DNA of 64,000 nt from Stackebrandtia nassauensis DSM 44728. GTDB lineage: Bacteria > Actinomycetota > Actinomycetes > Mycobacteriales > Micromonosporaceae. The DNA lies in NCBI RefSeq assembly GCF_000024545.1, contig NC_013947.1, positions 3,720,001-3,784,000 of the forward strand, given 5' to 3'. Below the pieces are notes generated by a model, which did no database searches, was not told the DNA's origin, and saw only the letters and a program-made list of their open reading frames with translations. Of the stretch, positions 8,182 through 16,258 are shown piece after piece (within the stretch, counting starts at the first letter, position 1; every line of letters starts with the position of its first letter). The translations under genes and the position numbers were made by a program.

Positions 8182-9132
8182 ATGGACATCGATCTGGCCC
8201 GCATCGAACAGGCCGCCGCCACCATCGACCCGGTATTCCTCAACACTCCACAGTATGTCGACGACCGGCTCAGTGAGGCGCTGCGGCGCACCGTCACCGT
8301 CAAACTCGAGACCGCCAACCCGATCCGCAGTTTCAAGGGCCGGGGCGCCGATTTTCTGCTGCGCCACCTGGAACCCCGCGGCAAGGTCGTGTGCGCCTCG
8401 GCGGGCAACTTCGGGCAGGCGATGGCGTACTGCGGACGCAGCCACGGCATCCCCGTCGAGGTGTTCGTCGCCGCATCCATCAACCCGGACAAGCGCGCCC
8501 GTATGGAAGCCCTGGGCGCCACGGTGACCGTGGCCGGGCCCGACGGTGCCTCGGCGCGGGCCGCCGCCGAGGACTACGCCAGCCGCAACCCGGGTGTCCG
8601 CTGCCTGCAGGACGGTCGCGAGGTGCGGGTGGCCGAGGGAGCGGGCACGATCGGCCGGGAACTGGCCGCGATCGACGACCTCGAAGCCGTCGTGGTGCCG
8701 GTCGGCGACGGCGCCCTCATCAACGGGATCGGCACCTGGTTCAAGGCCAAGCGGCCGAACGTTCGCGTCATCGGCGTCAACGCCAAGGGCGCGGCCAGCA
8801 TGCGCGAAAGCCTGCGGGCGGGCCGCGCGGTGAGTGTGCCCGAAGTGGACACTTTCGCCGACGGGATCAGCATCCAGACGCCCTTCGACGTGGCGGTGCG
8901 GCGGGCCCGCGAGGTCGTCGACGAGATCCTGCTGGTCGACGACGAGCAGATCGGCGCGGCCATGACGCTGGCCGCCCGCACACTCGGGGTGCTGCTGGAA
9001 CCGGCGGCCGCCGCCGGGCTGGCCGCCATCGCCGCCGGGGACGTCGCGCAGCGGCGGGTGGCCACCGTGCTCACCGGCGCCAACCCGCGTCCGGAACAGG
9101 TGCGCGCTCTCGCGGCGGAACTGGCGCGGTGA
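8182..9132 (+). CDS. PLP-dependent threonine/serine dehydratase family enzyme
   Basis: The 316-residue protein is a fold-type II PLP enzyme. The PLP lysine is in NPIRSFKGRGA (Lys about 52), a Ser/Ala-Gly-Asn-Phe-Gly-Gln phosphate/substrate loop follows (SAGNFGQAMAYCG), and VVPVGDGALINGIG stands for the Gly-rich cofactor loop. It lacks the C-terminal ACT-like domain of biosynthetic IlvA, so it resembles catabolic threonine dehydratases or related beta-eliminating enzymes. The ATG at 8182 is preferred because of the upstream AAAG; a GTG at 8173 is possible. It overlaps the next gene's GTG by 4 nt, so the EamA exporter may handle its substrate or product. Confidence 0.85.
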   Translation: MDIDLARIEQAAATIDPVFLNTPQYVDDRLSEALRRTVTVKLETANPIRSFKGRGADFLLRHLEPRGKVVCASAGNFGQAMAYCGRSHGIPVEVFVAASINPDKRARMEALGATVTVAGPDGASARAAAEDYASRNPGVRCLQDGREVRVAEGAGTIGRELAAIDDLEAVVVPVGDGALINGIGTWFKAKRPNVRVIGVNAKGAASMRESLRAGRAVSVPEVDTFADGISIQTPFDVAVRRAREVVDEILLVDDEQIGAAMTLAARTLGVLLEPAAAAGLAAIAAGDVAQRRVATVLTGANPRPEQVRALAAELAR

Positions 9133-10130
9133 ACCGGTCCGTCTCGGGCGACAGGGCCCTGCTCACCGGAATCCTCGGTGCGGCACTGATCTCGACCTCG
9201 GCGGTGCTGGTGAAGCTGGCCGACCTGCCCGCCACCACCACTGCGGCGTTGCGCACCGGGTACGCGGTGCCGGTGCTGGCGCTGTTGGCCGTCATCGCCT
9301 GGCGCCGACGGCCGCTGCCGCGCGACCCGCGCCAGCGGGCCTGGTGCCTGGTGGCCGGAGTGCTGTTCGCCGGTGCCACCCTGATGCAGAACCTGGCGGT
9401 GGCCCTGATCGGCGCCGGGATCGCCACCGTGATCTGCAATCTGCAGGTCCTGGTGGTCGCCGTGGGCGCGTGGTGGTGTTTCGCGGAACGACCGCCGCGA
9501 CGGCTGCTGCTGGCCCTGCCTCCGGCGCTGCTGGGCGTCGTGATGGTCTCGGGAATGCTCGGCGGCCAGGCCACCGGCACCGACCCGAGCCTGGGTGTGT
9601 TGGCGGGGCTGGCCAACTCACTGTGTTACGGCGCGTTCCTCATGGTCATGCGGCACGCGCAGCGTTTCGGTGCGGCGCAACCGGTCGCGGCGCTGCGCGA
9701 CGTGACCGCCGTGGCCTTCGCGGTGTCACTGCTGACGGTGCTGGCCGCCGGGGACGGCGGGATGGCACCCAGCTGGCCCGCGCACGGCTGGATGCTGCTG
9801 CTGGCACTGGGGCCGCAGGTGTTCGGCTGGCTGCTGATCACGACGAACCTGCCCCGGCTGCCGCTGGCGGTGTCGGGCCTGCTGCTGTTGCTGCAACCGA
9901 TGCTCACCATGGGACTGGCGATGGTCCTCTTGGGAGAGAATCCGTCCATTGTGCAGCTGATCGGCTGTGTACTGCTGATGACGGCGGTGGGCTTCGGCGC
10001 CGGAACGATAGTGTTGCCACGACCGAAAGGACGGCAATGGTTGAAGTCTCCGTCGACGTCGCCGCGGACGCGGCGGTTCGCGACGACATCGTCGCCTGGA
10101 TCACCCGGTTCCCGCAGGCCGCCGAACTGA
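9129..10130 (+). CDS. EamA/DMT-superfamily membrane transporter
   Basis: Starting at the GTG that overlaps the dehydratase stop, the frame encodes about ten hydrophobic helices in two EamA repeats, for example GILGAALISTSAVLVKLADL and LPRLPLAVSGLLLLLQPMLTMGLAMVLLGE. This is the drug/metabolite transporter family, mostly amino-acid or metabolite exporters. The family normally ends after the last helix (VGFGAGTIVLPRPKGRQ, about 10036), but the frame stays open to 10130 and the last 31 residues overlap the next gene in another frame. The tail (Ser/Pro/Arg-rich) looks like a shadow of that gene, so the native stop seems lost. Confidence 0.85.
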   Translation: MNRSVSGDRALLTGILGAALISTSAVLVKLADLPATTTAALRTGYAVPVLALLAVIAWRRRPLPRDPRQRAWCLVAGVLFAGATLMQNLAVALIGAGIATVICNLQVLVVAVGAWWCFAERPPRRLLLALPPALLGVVMVSGMLGGQATGTDPSLGVLAGLANSLCYGAFLMVMRHAQRFGAAQPVAALRDVTAVAFAVSLLTVLAAGDGGMAPSWPAHGWMLLLALGPQVFGWLLITTNLPRLPLAVSGLLLLLQPMLTMGLAMVLLGENPSIVQLIGCVLLMTAVGFGAGTIVLPRPKGRQWLKSPSTSPRTRRFATTSSPGSPGSRRPPN

Positions 10131-10462
10131 ATCTCGAATACACCGACGACACGGTGACCGCGACCCTGCGCAGCCCACCGCAGCTGGCGACCCTGGTGAT
10201 GACTCTGGCGATGTTCCTGCGCGCCAAGCCCACCGCGCAACGACCGGTCGTGACCGTCACCGCCGCCAACGGCGAGTCGCTGGAAGTCACCACCAGTCCC
10301 GATCCCCACAAGATCCGGCAGGCCTACATCGCCATGGACAAGGAACCGCCCCCGCCCGCGCTGACGTCCGCCGTCTCCGGCGACATCATCGACGCCGAGA
10401 TCGCCGACGAACCGCAACCCGACATCCATCAGAACTCCACAAGATCCGCCATCGACGATTGA
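10037..10462 (+). CDS. Conserved hypothetical small protein, EACC1-like (uncertain)
   Basis: A 141-residue soluble protein starting at the ATG at 10037 behind GAAAGGA. Residues 1-100 form an alternating alpha/beta pattern (VEVSVDVAADAAVRDDIVAWI, then LATLVMTLAMFLRAK and PVVTVTAANGESLEVTT); the last 35 residues are acidic and low-complexity. The pattern of a helix plus a strand ending in Gly/Glu-Ser-Leu-Glu-Val faintly recalls the effector-associated constant component EACC1, but this is only a resemblance. It overlaps the end of the EamA gene by 94 nt. Confidence 0.65.
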   Translation: MVEVSVDVAADAAVRDDIVAWITRFPQAAELNLEYTDDTVTATLRSPPQLATLVMTLAMFLRAKPTAQRPVVTVTAANGESLEVTTSPDPHKIRQAYIAMDKEPPPPALTSAVSGDIIDAEIADEPQPDIHQNSTRSAIDD

Positions 10463-10532
10463 CCGGCACGGGCCCGGTTCCTAGGCTGGAACGGCCGCCC
10501 CGCAGTGCCCGTATCGACGTGGAGGACCCGCG

Positions 10533-11780
10533 ATGCCGTCCGTGTCAACCCCAGTCCCGCTCGGCTCAGCGCGCCCGGCGCGTCGATGGCGGCTGGTGCT
10601 GCTGCTGGCGGTGCTGCTCGCCGGTTCGGTGCTCGTCGGCGTCGGCGGTGCGGACGCCCAGCCGACCGACGCACCGCGATCCGAGGACACGGTCGCCGCT
10701 GCCGAGCGGCAGTTGCTGCGCGACGGCGTCGGCCTGTATCCCCGCGCGGTTCGCCTGGAGCACAACGGGGACGCCAACGGTCGCGTCGTCGCCGGGGTCG
10801 TCAGTTTCGTCGGCAACGGTGACGGCATCGGCGCGATCTACGAGAGCACCGACGACGGCGCGACGTTCGCCGAGGTCGGTCAGGTCGCCGATCCCGACGC
10901 CGCCGGGGGCCAGGGTTTGTGTTGCGCGACGCTGTTCGAGCTGCCGCGCCAGGTCGGTGACATGCGCGCCGGGACGCTGTTGTGGGCGGCCTCGGTCGGT
11001 GCCGACGAGCCCGACCGTCGCATGTCGCTGCGGATCTGGCGCAGCGACGATCTGGGCCGGACCTGGTCGCACCTGTCGGCCTGCGCCACCGCGCCCGATG
11101 CCAAGGGGCTGTGGGAACCGGAGTTCTCGGTGGCCGCCGACGGGGCCCTGGTGTGCCACTACGCCGACGAGACCGATCCGGCCCACAGCCAGAAGTTGAT
11201 GCACGCGCGCTCGGCCGACGGCGTCACCTGGACCGACCACAGCCCGACGGTCGCCAGCACTCTGGCCTCCGACCGGCCCGGGATGCCGGTGGTGCGGCAG
11301 CTGCCGAACGGTACGTACTTCATGAGTTTCGAGATCTGCGCGCCCGACGGCCAGTTCGCCTGCGTCACGCATTACCGCACGTCCGCCGACGGCTGGGACT
11401 GGGGCGATCCGGCCCATTTGGGTTTCCAGCCCGAAACCGCCGACGGGAAATACTTCAAACACGCCCCCACGATCACGTGGAAGGCCGATCCCGACAGTCC
11501 GAATGGGGCACGGCTGTTCCTGATCGGGCAGATCCTGTTCAACGCCGACGGATCCGTGGCCGCCGAGAACGGTGCCGCGGTGCTCACCAATTCACAGGGC
11601 GGTTCGGGACCGTGGGAATTGATTCCGTCACCGGTAGCGGTCAACGCCCCCTCCAACAACTACTGCCCCAACTACAGTTCCACGCTGCTGCCCACTGGGG
11701 ACGGAAACGCGCTGTTCGGCATCGCCACCGATTACGAGAATGACGTCTGCAAACCCTTCTACGGCACCAGCGCGCCCTGA
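10533..11780 (+). CDS. Secreted sialidase-fold (BNR/Asp-box) protein
   Basis: The 415-residue product has a signal peptide (WRLVLLLAVLLAGSVLVGVGGADA) and a mature beta-propeller with Asp-box repeats: ESTDDGATF, RSDDLGRTW and SADGVTW. These are the BNR/Asp boxes of the six-bladed sialidase fold used by exo-sialidases, trans-sialidases and GH93-type exo-arabinanases. The CYADE segment and the paired cysteines (GLCCATLF, ICAPDGQFACV, YCPNY, DVCKPF) suggest an extracellular enzyme stabilised by disulfides. I cannot assign the sugar. It is preceded by 70 nt after the previous gene. Confidence 0.82.
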   Translation: MPSVSTPVPLGSARPARRWRLVLLLAVLLAGSVLVGVGGADAQPTDAPRSEDTVAAAERQLLRDGVGLYPRAVRLEHNGDANGRVVAGVVSFVGNGDGIGAIYESTDDGATFAEVGQVADPDAAGGQGLCCATLFELPRQVGDMRAGTLLWAASVGADEPDRRMSLRIWRSDDLGRTWSHLSACATAPDAKGLWEPEFSVAADGALVCHYADETDPAHSQKLMHARSADGVTWTDHSPTVASTLASDRPGMPVVRQLPNGTYFMSFEICAPDGQFACVTHYRTSADGWDWGDPAHLGFQPETADGKYFKHAPTITWKADPDSPNGARLFLIGQILFNADGSVAAENGAAVLTNSQGGSGPWELIPSPVAVNAPSNNYCPNYSSTLLPTGDGNALFGIATDYENDVCKPFYGTSAP

Positions 11781-11810
11781 ACGGAACCGCTGGTCACGCG
11801 CGGGTCAAAA

Positions 11811-11828
11811 CGTTATCGCCATAACGTG
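11811..11828. promoter_or_regulatory. 18-bp palindrome downstream of the sialidase-like gene
   Basis: ACGTTAT-CGCC-ATAACGT is a perfect inverted repeat with 7-bp arms. It lies in a locally AT-rich 209-bp intergenic stretch that also holds a TTGACA (11929-11934) with a weak TTAAGC 18 bp downstream, a possible promoter for the Tat-peptide/amidase pair. It could be an operator rather than a terminator because the stem is AT-rich and short. Confidence 0.35.
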
Positions 11829-11989
11829 GCCACAATCTGCAAACGCATTCCATAATGGCACATTAAATGGTTTAAATTGGTCGCCAAGCCTTGTGTGTAC
11901 AACGTTGGATCGATAAGCTGAGATCCGCTTGACACCCTTTCGATAAAGGCGGTTAAGCGAAAGAAAAACCCCCAACTGAGGAGGCGAAA

Positions 11990-12166
11990 ATGCCCCCACC
12001 ACCCATTTCCCGTCGCGGCGTGCTCGGTCTTTCGGCCGCGGCGGTCGTCGCCGCCACCACGACGGCGATAACCGTCCACTCCGCTTCAGCCGACAACGCC
12101 AAGGAGACCAAGGACGTGCATCCCATGGTCATCGAATGCCTGGCCGACCTGAATGCGAGGAAGTAA
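11990..12166 (+). CDS. 58-residue Tat-signal peptide protein, in frame with the amidase
   Basis: ATG at 11990 with a strong GAGGAGG (11978-11984) encodes MPPPPISRRGVLGLSAAAV, a twin-arginine signal, followed by a hydrophobic stretch, a cleavage site near SASA-DN and only about 22 mature residues before TAA at 12164. The next ATG, that of the amidase at 12170, is exactly 60 codons after this start, so it is in the same frame and separated by one TAA codon. The protein could be a leader that pairs with the amidase, or the 5' half of a gene split by a nonsense codon. Confidence 0.65.
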   Translation: MPPPPISRRGVLGLSAAAVVAATTTAITVHSASADNAKETKDVHPMVIECLADLNARK

Positions 12167-12169
12167 GCG

Positions 12170-12715
12170 ATGGCAACCATTCCATGGCTCGTCGAGGTAC
12201 TGCGGGCCGACGGCGTCGAGGTCGTCGAGGAAGGTGACTGGCAGAACCACATGCGGCCCGGGGAGTTCGCTCCCATCGGGGTGCTGTGGCACCACACCGC
12301 CGGTCCGCCCAGCAGCGCCGAGAACCCGGCACCGTCGCTGGGCACGGTGATCAACGGCCGCCCCGACCTGCCCGGCCCGCTGGCGCAGGCGCTGGTCGAC
12401 TTCAACGGCGTCTTCCACGTCATCTCCGCCGGACGCTCCAACCACGCGGGCAAATCCGGTGGCAGCGGCCCGATCCCGGCCGGTGACGGCAACGCCCTGA
12501 TGGTGGGCTGGGAGATCGACTACGACGGTGTGAACCAGCAGATGTCGCCCGCGCAGTACCAGGCTTCCCTGAAGGCCACCGCGGCCGTCCTGCGTCGACT
12601 CGGCACCGACGCAGAACACGCCCGCGGCCACAAGGAGACCAGTACGACCGGCAAGATCGACCCGTCCTTCGTCGATCTCGCGGCGATGCGCGCCGAAGTC
12701 GCCAAGTTGATCTAG
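12170..12715 (+). CDS. N-acetylmuramoyl-L-alanine amidase (Amidase_2/PGRP fold)
   Basis: The 181-residue protein carries the zinc-amidase signature: WHHTAG with the first His ligand (around residue 41), SNHAGKS, and the C-terminal GHKETSTTGKIDPS with the last His and the catalytic Lys/Thr region. It cleaves the MurNAc-L-Ala bond of peptidoglycan. It has no signal peptide of its own. GAGGAAG (12157-12163) lies 6 nt before the ATG, so it can initiate separately, but the upstream 58-residue Tat peptide is in the same frame, separated only by TAA-GCG. Similar domains occur in phage lysins and secreted autolysins. Confidence 0.88.
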   Translation: MATIPWLVEVLRADGVEVVEEGDWQNHMRPGEFAPIGVLWHHTAGPPSSAENPAPSLGTVINGRPDLPGPLAQALVDFNGVFHVISAGRSNHAGKSGGSGPIPAGDGNALMVGWEIDYDGVNQQMSPAQYQASLKATAAVLRRLGTDAEHARGHKETSTTGKIDPSFVDLAAMRAEVAKLI

Positions 12716-12729
12716 ACCGCACGATCGCG

Positions 12730-12761
12730 GGGGCGGTTCGGAACTGATTCCGAACCGCCCC
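12730..12761. terminator. Bidirectional hairpin with 14-bp perfect stem
   Basis: GGGGCGGTTCGGAA (12730-12743), loop CTGA, TTCCGAACCGCCCC (12748-12761). It lies between the convergent genes ending at 12715 and 12771. Confidence 0.8.
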
Positions 12762-12770
12762 TGTCGCGTC

Positions 12771-13304
12771 CTAGGGGCGCCACTCCTTCTGGTAGTCGGC
12801 GTGGCGGGAGTGCTTGAGCGCCATCATCCGGATCACGTACAAGGCCAGCTTGACCTCGGGAGAGTTGAGCTTGGTGGATCCGTCGACGACCTGGATGCAG
12901 CGTTGCAGCATCCGGCGTTCGGCGCGCACGTCCCGGATCGTCTTGGCCGGGTCGTGACGCGCGATGTGTACCGCGGCTTCCAGATCCATCTCCAGGATGC
13001 CGTTGCTGTACAGCCCCGGGCTGGTCTCACCGTCGTAACCCCCCGGAACCGGGAACTGTTCTACAGTCGACAACCAGCACACCTCGCCGGGCCCGGTGAC
13101 GCATCCGGGTTCCGGCGAGGGCGGCACTTTGAAACTGAGGTACTCGTTGCCATGCCGCCATTGCCAGTGCACCCCACCCGGAACCGGGTCGGGGGTGGCG
13201 TCGGTGCTTTGGGTACCGAGACCGTCGGGCGGCCGAGACGCGGCCAGCGCCCACGTCTCGTCCTCGTTGAGCCGGGCCTTGATGAAATCGACGAGCTGAG
13301 TCAA
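12771..13304 (-). CDS. DUF6221-like conserved protein
   Basis: A 177-residue protein starting at a TTG (13304) with GGACGG upstream: LTQLVDFIKARLNEDE is the family opening. The later parts HIARHDPAKTIRDVRAERRMLQ and the ending HADYQKEWRP match my memory of the DUF6221 family, which is common in actinomycetes and prophage-like regions and has no known function. No signal peptide or membrane helix is present. Upstream in-frame codons to 13517 are Ser/Pro/Arg-rich and look non-coding, so I did not extend the start. Confidence 0.78.
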   Translation of the reverse strand: MTQLVDFIKARLNEDETWALAASRPPDGLGTQSTDATPDPVPGGVHWQWRHGNEYLSFKVPPSPEPGCVTGPGEVCWLSTVEQFPVPGGYDGETSPGLYSNGILEMDLEAAVHIARHDPAKTIRDVRAERRMLQRCIQVVDGSTKLNSPEVKLALYVIRMMALKHSRHADYQKEWRP

Positions 13305-13565
13305 AGCGCACCGTCCTATCCGGTCAGAACGTTTCGATAATCGCGTTTCGTGGTCGTCCGCCGCGGTGGATCGGCGAGAGGCCGCCGTCCGTCCAAAGCC
13401 GACGGTGTCCGAAACGAACCGGGGACCCGGTGGGGGTGCCGCCACTGGTCGATCAGGCCGGGAGCTTTGAAAGGATGGCCGAGTGCGGACCGGAGCCTCA
13501 GAATACAAGGCGGACAAGGGTTTCAGGCTCAGAATTACTGTCGGATTTCTTGCAGTTGTCCGACC

Positions 13566-14054
13566 TCAGTGGTCTTGACTGATCTCGGCGGTCGCCTCGG
13601 ACATGAGGGTGGCGTTGGTGTCCAGGAACTCGGCGAGGAGGGCGAGTTGGTCGTCGTCGTAGCGTTCCAGCAGTTCGGTCAGCCGCCGGAAGTAAGCCGC
13701 GAACTGGGTCTCGACGCCTTGCAGCAGCTGCGAGTCGAGCGCGACCAGCACGCGGCGCGCGTCGCCTTCGGCCTTGAGCCGCTTGACGTATCCCCGCTTG
13801 ACCAAGCGATCGACGGCCCCGGTGATGGACGCGGGGGCCAGCCCGGAGTGCCGGGACAGCTCACCGGCGCTCAGGGGTCCGTGCTGGTCGAGCAGCCCGA
13901 GGATCTTCCAGTCGGAGACGCCGATGCCGAGGTGCTGACTCAGCGCGGTGTGGAACATGACGGCGGCGTCGCTGGTGCGGCGTCCGGCGTTGGTCAGGCG
14001 TTCCACCAGTGCGGCGCGGTCGTCGGACCTCGGCTGGCGCGGGCCGGTTGACAT
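13566..14054 (-). CDS. MarR-family transcriptional regulator
   Basis: A 162-residue MarR-type winged helix protein. The DNA-binding region is ISDWKILGLLDQHGPLSAGELSRHSGLAPASITGAVDRLVKRGYVKR (split by the wing), and a wing with EGDARRVLVAL follows. It dimerises through N- and C-terminal helices. It is divergent from the FAD monooxygenase at 14131; the 76-bp gap holds a 22-bp imperfect palindrome, so it probably represses both genes and responds to an aromatic or drug-like ligand. Confidence 0.9.
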   Translation of the reverse strand: MSTGPRQPRSDDRAALVERLTNAGRRTSDAAVMFHTALSQHLGIGVSDWKILGLLDQHGPLSAGELSRHSGLAPASITGAVDRLVKRGYVKRLKAEGDARRVLVALDSQLLQGVETQFAAYFRRLTELLERYDDDQLALLAEFLDTNATLMSEATAEISQDH

Positions 14055-14074
14055 GCTTACTCCTCGGGGCTAAT

Positions 14075-14096
14075 ATTTCGTTCTGCCGAAAGAAAT
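14075..14096. promoter_or_regulatory. Probable MarR operator
   Basis: ATTTCGTTC-TGCC-GAAAGAAAT is an inverted repeat with 8 of 9 matching positions in the arms, located in the divergent gap between the MarR gene and the monooxygenase. Size and AT-rich arms fit MarR-type sites. Confidence 0.55.
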
Positions 14097-14130
14097 AGTT
14101 TTTCCATTCATCTTACCCAGGAGCATCATC

Positions 14131-15336
14131 ATGCGGGTCATCATCATCGGTTCGGGCATCGGCGGTCCCATCGCCGCCGTCGCCCTGCGCAAGGCCGGGA
14201 TCGAGTCGGTCGTCTACGAAGCCCACGACGGGCCCGGCGTCGGCATCGGCGCCTTCCTCGGACTGGCCCCCAACGGCCTGTCGGTACTGGACACCCTCGG
14301 ACTGCTCGACGCGGTGCGCGCCACGCCAGGCGCCCACGTCAGCCACCTGACCGAGTTCCTCGACAGCGCCGGACGACGCCTGGGCCAGCTCAGCGACGGC
14401 TCCGACCAGCTGGAACCCCGACTGCGCAGCCTCGGCGTGCGCCGGGGCGAACTGCAGGCGGCGCTGGCCGAGGCGGCCCGGGCACACGGCGCGCACATCG
14501 AGTACGGCAAGCGGTTCGTCGACTGCGACGACACCGGCTCCGCGGTGATCGCCAGGTTCGCCGACGGCAGCACCGCCGAAGCCGACGTCCTCATCGGAGC
14601 CGACGGCCTGCACTCGCGGGTTCGGGCAGCCATCGACCCGGCCGCGCCCACACCCCGTTACTCGGGCATGCTCGGCGTCGGCGGCTGGACCTCCTCGCGA
14701 TCGGTCGAGCCGACGCCGCCGTCCACCGGGCGGATGGTGTTCGGCAGACGCGGTTTCTTCCTGTACCAGTCGGCCCCCGACGGCGACGTCTACTGGGGAG
14801 TGAACTTTCCGCATCCCGAGCTCGACCGCGCGGCCATCGCCGAGCGTGGGGCCGCGACCTGGAAGCGGGAGCTCCTCGACCGCTACGCCGACGACATGCC
14901 GGACCTGGCGCGCATCCTGGCCGACAGCGACACCGACTGGTTCCTGCCGTTCGGCCTGTACGACCTCGCCGACCTGCCGCACTGGACCAGGGGCAGGATC
15001 GGCCTGATCGGGGACGCCGCCCACGCCGTGCCCAACTCCAGCGGCCAGGGCGCGTCCATGGCCATTGAGGACGGCATCGTCCTGGCCAAGTGCCTGCGGG
15101 ACATACCGAATCCCGAAGAGGCGCTGCGCGCCTTCGTCGCCTCCCGGCGCGGCCGGGTGGACAGGATCATCACCGAAGGACGCCGACGCGGCAAGCTGAA
15201 GACCCTCACCAACCCCGTCGCGGTCACGCTGCGGGATATGGCGATGCGAGCCGTGCTGTGGCGACTGGCCAAGAACAGCGGCCACTCGTGGATCTTCGAC
15301 CACCGCGTCGACTTCGACGCCCCTGTCAGGACTTGA
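14131..15336 (+). CDS. FAD-dependent monooxygenase (PHBH/aromatic hydroxylase family)
   Basis: The 401-residue flavoprotein starts with the Rossmann fingerprint VIIIGSGIGGPIAAVAL. The DG motif is VLIGADGLHSRVR near residue 155 and the FAD-ribityl GD motif is GLIGDAAHAVPNSSGQGA near residue 290. This is group A flavin monooxygenase, which hydroxylates aromatic compounds with NAD(P)H and O2. The C terminus lacks the thioredoxin-like domain of long hydroxylases. It is divergently arranged with a MarR regulator, which suggests induction by an aromatic ligand. Its end overlaps the convergent lipoprotein gene by 11 nt. Confidence 0.88.
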   Translation: MRVIIIGSGIGGPIAAVALRKAGIESVVYEAHDGPGVGIGAFLGLAPNGLSVLDTLGLLDAVRATPGAHVSHLTEFLDSAGRRLGQLSDGSDQLEPRLRSLGVRRGELQAALAEAARAHGAHIEYGKRFVDCDDTGSAVIARFADGSTAEADVLIGADGLHSRVRAAIDPAAPTPRYSGMLGVGGWTSSRSVEPTPPSTGRMVFGRRGFFLYQSAPDGDVYWGVNFPHPELDRAAIAERGAATWKRELLDRYADDMPDLARILADSDTDWFLPFGLYDLADLPHWTRGRIGLIGDAAHAVPNSSGQGASMAIEDGIVLAKCLRDIPNPEEALRAFVASRRGRVDRIITEGRRRGKLKTLTNPVAVTLRDMAMRAVLWRLAKNSGHSWIFDHRVDFDAPVRT

Positions 15337-16258
15337 CGTGCTTCTCCAGGTCGTCCAGGATCAGGTTCGCCGCGGTGACACCGATTCCGGTCATCCAGAT
15401 CTCGTCGTCGACCTCGTGGTCGTTGCCGTCCTTGACGACCGACATCTTCTTCCACAGTGAACCACCGGTGGACTCCGCCTGGGCCTTGGCGGCGGCTTCA
15501 CCGTAGGCACAGTAGAACAGCACGTCGGCGTCGGCCTCGTCGAGCTTCTCGGACGACAGCTCGGCGAAGCGCTTGTCCTTGGCGTCCTTGAGCTGCTGGA
15601 GTTCCGGGCGGGCCAGGCCGGTGTCGCCCACGACGATGCCGGAGAACGAGTCCGGACCGTACATGCGGATGTGGTCGGGCATGAACCGGATGATGCTGAC
15701 GGTGGTCTTGGACGCGTCGCCCAGTTTCTCGCCGAAGTCCTTGGCGCGGGTCTCGTACTCGTCGAGCAGGTCCTTGGCCTTGTCCCTCTTGCCGATCGCG
15801 TCGCCGTCCAGCAGGAAGTTCTCCTTCCAGGTGGTGCCGACGGCCTCGGTGAACACGGTGGGCGCGATCTCGGACAGCTCGTCGTAGAACTCCTCCTGCC
15901 GGAACTTGGTGCCCAGGATCAGGTCGGGGTTGAGTTTGTCGATGGCCTCGGTGTCGGGGGCGGTCAGCGTCCCCACCACCTTGACGTCGGACAGGTCGCC
16001 CAGGTACTTCGGCAGCTCGGCCTCGTCGGGGCGGGCGGCGGCGATCGGCTTCACGCCCAGGCTCATCACCGTGTCGATCTTGTCGGTGTCCAGGACGACG
16101 ACCTTCTTGGGTTTCACGGGGATCTCGGTGGAGCCCATGGCGTGTTCGATGGTGCGGGTCTTGCCGCCGTCGGCCGACTCCGATCCCGGGTCGCTGGTGC
16201 CGCAAGCCGACAGCGCCAGGGCCGCGGCCACGACGGTCAATACGGTTCGCGTGCGCAT
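15326..16258 (-). CDS. Iron-siderophore ABC transporter substrate-binding lipoprotein
   Basis: A 310-residue lipoprotein with the lipobox LSAC at about residue 19. It shows the two-lobe FecB/FhuD fold: VVVLDTDKIDTVMSLGVKPIA, then KLNPDLILGTKF, and a C-terminal WMTGIGVTAANLILDDLEKH. It binds ferric siderophores and delivers them to the FecCD permeases upstream. It has its own AGGAG before the ATG and is the last gene of the operon. It shares the ABC ATPase frame region 15498-16258 in another frame (see that entry). Confidence 0.92.
   Translation of the reverse strand: MRTRTVLTVVAAALALSACGTSDPGSESADGGKTRTIEHAMGSTEIPVKPKKVVVLDTDKIDTVMSLGVKPIAAARPDEAELPKYLGDLSDVKVVGTLTAPDTEAIDKLNPDLILGTKFRQEEFYDELSEIAPTVFTEAVGTTWKENFLLDGDAIGKRDKAKDLLDEYETRAKDFGEKLGDASKTTVSIIRFMPDHIRMYGPDSFSGIVVGDTGLARPELQQLKDAKDKRFAELSSEKLDEADADVLFYCAYGEAAAKAQAESTGGSLWKKMSVVKDGNDHEVDDEIWMTGIGVTAANLILDDLEKHVKS

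Noticed and set aside
12781-13517. Extending the DUF6221-like gene to 13517
   Set aside because: The extra residues are Ser/Pro/Arg-rich; the family opening LTQLVDFIKARL starts at the TTG at 13304.
13305-13565. A gene in the 261-base gap upstream of the DUF6221-like gene
   Set aside because: Frames here are low-complexity shadows without RBS; I see no gene or convincing site.
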